A model generated the notes under the pieces. The model saw nothing but the letters and a program-made list of their open reading frames with translations. It did no database searches and had not been told where the DNA came from. From Vesta saturnalis (taxonomy: Eukaryota; Arthropoda; Insecta; Coleoptera; Lampyridae), in assembly GCA_036346205.1 (NCBI GenBank), contig JARFJB010001172.1, positions 1,162,001 through 1,226,000 of the forward strand: a stretch of DNA of 64,000 bases, read 5' to 3'. A program made the position numbers and the translations under genes. Numbering within the stretch: position 1 is the stretch's first letter; the number at the start of each line of letters is the position of its first letter. Below are positions 60,936 to 64,000 of the stretch, piece by piece.

Positions 60936-61567
60936 TTTAATCTAACATAAGGTTTATAACATATTATATAAGGGTAGGACAATTTATATTTCAAATTAAC
61001 TTTCTTAGATACGCACACAAAGACTATGTAGTGATGTCTGCTAATTTTTCAAACTCTATGTTATTGATAAATTTTATAAAAACTTTAAAATATGTTTGCG
61101 TGCGAGCAATTTCTTGAACTGGCTATTGTTCTCGATTTTCAATTACACTTTTAATTAAAATTTGTTTTTCAGTATTCAAAATGTTTCATTAAAAAATTAA
61201 AGGTTCTCCCATGTTACATATGCATTCACTATTGTATATATTTTACAATTTCTGGTAATAACTTATACAATAATAATTAACTAATTTTTCATGACCACTT
61301 AAAATCGTTTTATTTTTGGCGAAAATGGTAATCTTAATTGTAGATTTGGAAAAAATGATTTAGTTCTCTCCTTTTATTGATCGGTCCCACTGTATTTCCC
61401 ATTTCTCTTCACTAATATTAGTGAAATCTATTAATTCCCTTTTTTTGTTCTCCTTTCCATTAAACCTTCACTCATATAATTTGTTTCATTTTGTAGTTCC
61501 CATATTCTTAATTTTTCATAAATGTATGCGCTTTCTTCAATTTTTAAAATAATTATTGTGATTCCAG
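60936..61567. other. No supported gene
   Basis: AT-rich sequence between a SINE and a LINE relic. Confidence 0.5.
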
Positions 61568-62095
61568 CTAAAATGCACGAGACATCATAAGAAATAATGA
61601 TTTTAATATTTTAATATTTATTAGTCTCTGAATTGTTTTTAATTTTGTTATGTTATGTTTTTTATTTAAAGCTGATTTCCATATTAACTCTAAATATTTC
61701 ATGTCATTCACTTGACTGATAACATCACTATTTAAATAAATATTAATTTTATGTTTTCTAATAGGTCTTCTGTTTGTAATTAACATCATATTAGATTTTT
61801 CTTTATTAAATTCAATTTTTTTCTTCTTTGCCCAATTAACAACCTTTTGGATCTCCTTGTTTGTTAATTTTTGCACTTGGAATATACTTGTCCCTTTAAC
61901 TAAAAGTAAAAAGTCATCTGAAAATGCTGTAACTTTAGAATAATCTCTATATTTTAAATTTTACAAAGAATTATATTGAATATTTCAATATCCTGGGCCG
62001 CAGCAAGATCCTTGCGGACATCCACGTTTAACTTTCATGATAATTTTAATACCAGACATTTCTAACATGGAAATTCTATCTTCAGCTTTTCGAAA
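61568..62095 (-). pseudogene. R1-clade-like LINE reverse transcriptase relic
   Basis: On the minus strand RISMLEMSGIKIIMKVKRG leads into CPQGSCCGPGY (motif B, then a stop), VTAFSDDFLLLVKG (motif C with SDD for ADD) and QKVVNWAKKKKIEFNKEKSN, continuing to a stop at 61568. The GCPQGS...ADDLLLLV style suggests the R1 group; the clade is tentative. It begins exactly where the opposite-strand LINE relic starts. Confidence 0.6.
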
Positions 62096-63265
62096 AATTT
62101 CTACATGAACCAATTTTTAATTACTTTTCTGTTAATGATTTGTTGCCTAATTCTCAGAGTGGTTTTAGAAAAAGTTACAGCACTTCTACTGCTCTAGTTT
62201 CTGGTGTTGATGATCTGATTTTGGCGTACGATCGTAGTCTCACTAGTGAATTAGTGTTGCTCGACTTATCTAAAGCCTTTAATATGATTAACCATAATCT
62301 GATGTGCTTTATTTAAAAAATGTTCAGCTTTAGTACCTCTTCCGTCTCTCTGGTATTCTCATATCTATCAGATATATATCAGCAAATTCGTGTTAATAAC
62401 AGGTATTCTACTAAACTAAAATTGCTAACTGGGGTGCCACAAGGGTCTATTCTTGGGCGTCTATTGTATATAACCTATACCATAGACTCTTAGATGGGGT
62501 TACATTTTGTCGTGTTAATGCGTATGCAGATGATATGTAATTTTGATGGTAAAGACTAAAAAGAAATATATGACAACATTAATAAAGAACTGAGTCAAAT
62601 TAAAAAACTATCAGAAGAATTCAATATAAAACTCAATCCATCTAAATCAAATTGTATGTTGTTTGGTAGCTCTGCTAGAAAAATATTGAAGAATATTGTA
62701 ACCTTGCCATTGATAATGTAAAACTTAATCGAAACCAAAAGTAACTTCGGAGTTATTTTAGATAAAGATATATGATTTCGAGAACATGTAACAAAACTTA
62801 TCCAAAAAGCATATTCTTCATTAAAAACGTTATATTGTAGTGGACAATTTTTTAAATATTGAGCTTAAAATATTGCTATGCGAATCATTGCTACTGTCTC
62901 AGTTACTGCGACTTTCTGTACGGTCTATGTTTAACTTTTTTTGAAAAACAAAGAATTCAAGCAGTACAAAACCCTTGTATTCGTTTTATTTTTGGTATTA
63001 GAACGTATGAACACATTTCTCACAAATTCAAACAGCTAAACTGGCTTTCTATGGAAGAGCGCAGAGTTTTACATTTACGAGAGTACGCTCACAAAATCTT
63101 ACTAGATACAAATCAATTGAATCCTCTGAAAGCTAAATTTACTAAGAAGTCTAGCCACTTTCAAACGTTCATTTGCATATAGTTCGGTTAAATTGTATAA
63201 TAAGTTACCTAGCGAAATAAAAAATTTTAACAGGCAGTTTAAATATAAATTAAAGCATTTAATAT
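62091..63265 (+). pseudogene. LINE reverse transcriptase relic (Jockey/CR1-like), C-terminal two thirds
   Basis: Frames read FEKFLHEPIFNYFSVNDLLP, then SQSGFRKSYSTSTALVSGVD, VLLDLSKAFNMINHNL (motif A, D retained) and LTGVPQGSILGRLLY (motif B). The YADD region near 62520 is damaged (RMQMICNFDG in one frame, YADDM in another). Then come EFNIKLNPSKSNCMLFGSSA, FEKQRIQAVQNPCIRFIFGI and the C-terminus SSVKLYNKLPSEIKNFNRQF to 63265. Many frame changes. A CAGGGTGG transposon end starts 15 bases later. Confidence 0.75.
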
Positions 63266-63279
63266 TAAATACTTATATA

Positions 63280-64000
63280 CAGGGTGGTTCACAGGGGAAC
63301 GACATCGATCGATTATGAGAAAACTATAATTAGAAAAAATCTGAAAATTTGGTAGTGTACTATTGTCGATGGGGGGACCTAAAATACATTCAAGATGGCG
63401 GCACTTCCGGTTATACCGGAAGTCGATAGTAACTTGCTTATTTTAAATGGGACATCCTGTATATTATTAAATTTTTTGGGATTCTATGGCTAATTCTTAA
63501 TACATTTCATGGATAATGTCCTGTACCTAAGTCTTGTCGTTTTTGACATATTAAATTTGAGTTTGTTTCCTTATTAAACATGACTTACTTTAGCAGACTT
63601 CGTATAATATTTCCACCGTTAATAATACAGGGTGCTTAAAAAATAACAATACAAATAAAATTGAAAAAACTGCCAAAGGTAAATTTTTTCAAATGGAAAC
63701 TCCCTATTTTTACAATTTTATCTTATTTGGCTTTAAAAACTAGACTAACTTTGTATGAGGTTGTCTATACCTAAAATTTGTAGTTTTCGAAATATTGGCA
63801 ATTTAAGATTTTTCTATTGCTTGAATGCCTTTATTAAGATGGCCATGACTGCATTAAACGTTAGGAAACAATGAACTATCAAACAAATGTCACTTTGTAA
63901 AATTATCAATAATCATGCCGGGAAGATTAAATTATACCAACGAAGATTATTTAAATCTATTTATTATTTACGGACAATGTGATAGTTATTTCAAGAACAT
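63280..64000 (+). mobile_element. Left part of an IS630/mariner-type element, cut by window end
   Basis: CAGGGTGGTTCACAGGGG (63280) and CAGGGTGCTTAAAAAA (63628), each preceded by TA, are two nested left ends. The second lies 287 bases before the transposase start. Confidence 0.6.
63915..64000 (+). CDS. IS630-type transposase, N-terminal 28 codons (partial)
   Basis: The ATG at 63915 opens MPGRLNYTNEDYLNLFIIYG, then QCDSYFKN to the window edge. The start resembles the first helix of the DNA-binding domain of the other IS630-type transposases here (MNFTRDEMLDMIWILGECN at 15079). The frame is undamaged as far as visible; whether the gene is intact cannot be told. Confidence 0.55.
   Translation, partial: MPGRLNYTNEDYLNLFIIYGQCDSYFKN

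Overview
This window looks like a repeat-choked, AT-rich insect genome segment, possibly a beetle (the order is an inference from the mix of transposable elements, not proven). Nearly every recognisable coding stretch belongs to a mobile element, most are broken by stops or frameshifts, and (TA)n microsatellites abut many of the elements. Only one host coding exon is convincing: a 118-bp ABCG-transporter exon with a Walker A motif (16.6-16.75 kb, minus strand). A CpG-rich first-exon/promoter-like block lies at 17.15-17.47 kb on the plus strand. Three further short open stretches (0.83, 42.1 and 55.6 kb) could be host exons but I do not recognise them.

Layout. 0-0.63 kb: tandem copies of a unit carrying a tRNA-derived SINE head. 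1.26-5.7 kb: a decayed Polinton/Maverick (virus-like giant DNA transposon) module. On the minus strand it has a PLA2-like plus minor-capsid-like gene, an adenain-type protease, a penton-like protein, a major-capsid-like protein and an unknown ORF. On the plus strand it has a packaging ATPase and a small companion ORF. The ATPase side ends in a 0.5-kb-armed inverted repeat (5.58-6.87 kb). 8-21.5 kb: MITEs whose ends read CAGGGTG, a DD34D mariner relic, a 2.6-kb DD41D (rosa-like) element with about 680-bp inverted repeats, SINEs, a Penelope-like (PLE) relic, and a transposase split by a SINE with a clear target-site duplication. 23.4-26.7 kb: a near-complete but frameshifted PLE with repeated pseudo-LTRs. 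29.86-35.86 kb: a nearly full-length I-like non-LTR retrotransposon (gag zinc knuckles, APE endonuclease, RT, degraded RNase H, TAA tail), inserted next to the TAA tail of another LINE. 38-42 kb: two more IS630/mariner-type elements. 44-47.5 kb: an intron-bearing hAT element. 47.6-49.9 kb: a KRBA2-like integrase gene (Ginger-type). 50.1-51.9 kb: two PLE copies in inverted orientation. 52-64 kb: further transposase, Gypsy integrase and LINE relics, ending in the start of another IS630-type transposase cut by the window edge.

How the parts relate. There is no host operon or pathway; the window is an archaeology of insertions. The ordered system is the Polinton block, whose gene set (packaging ATPase, maturation protease, two jelly-roll-type capsid candidates, a PLA2-like/minor capsid protein) is that of a virion-forming element, although no polymerase or Polinton integrase was seen and every gene is damaged. 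The second recurring theme is the PLE fraction: four PLE-associated or isolated sites carry the pattern CTGANGA - hairpin - GAAAC, resembling the core of hammerhead ribozymes known from PLEs. Coordinates of relics are approximate to tens of bases because they were read by eye.
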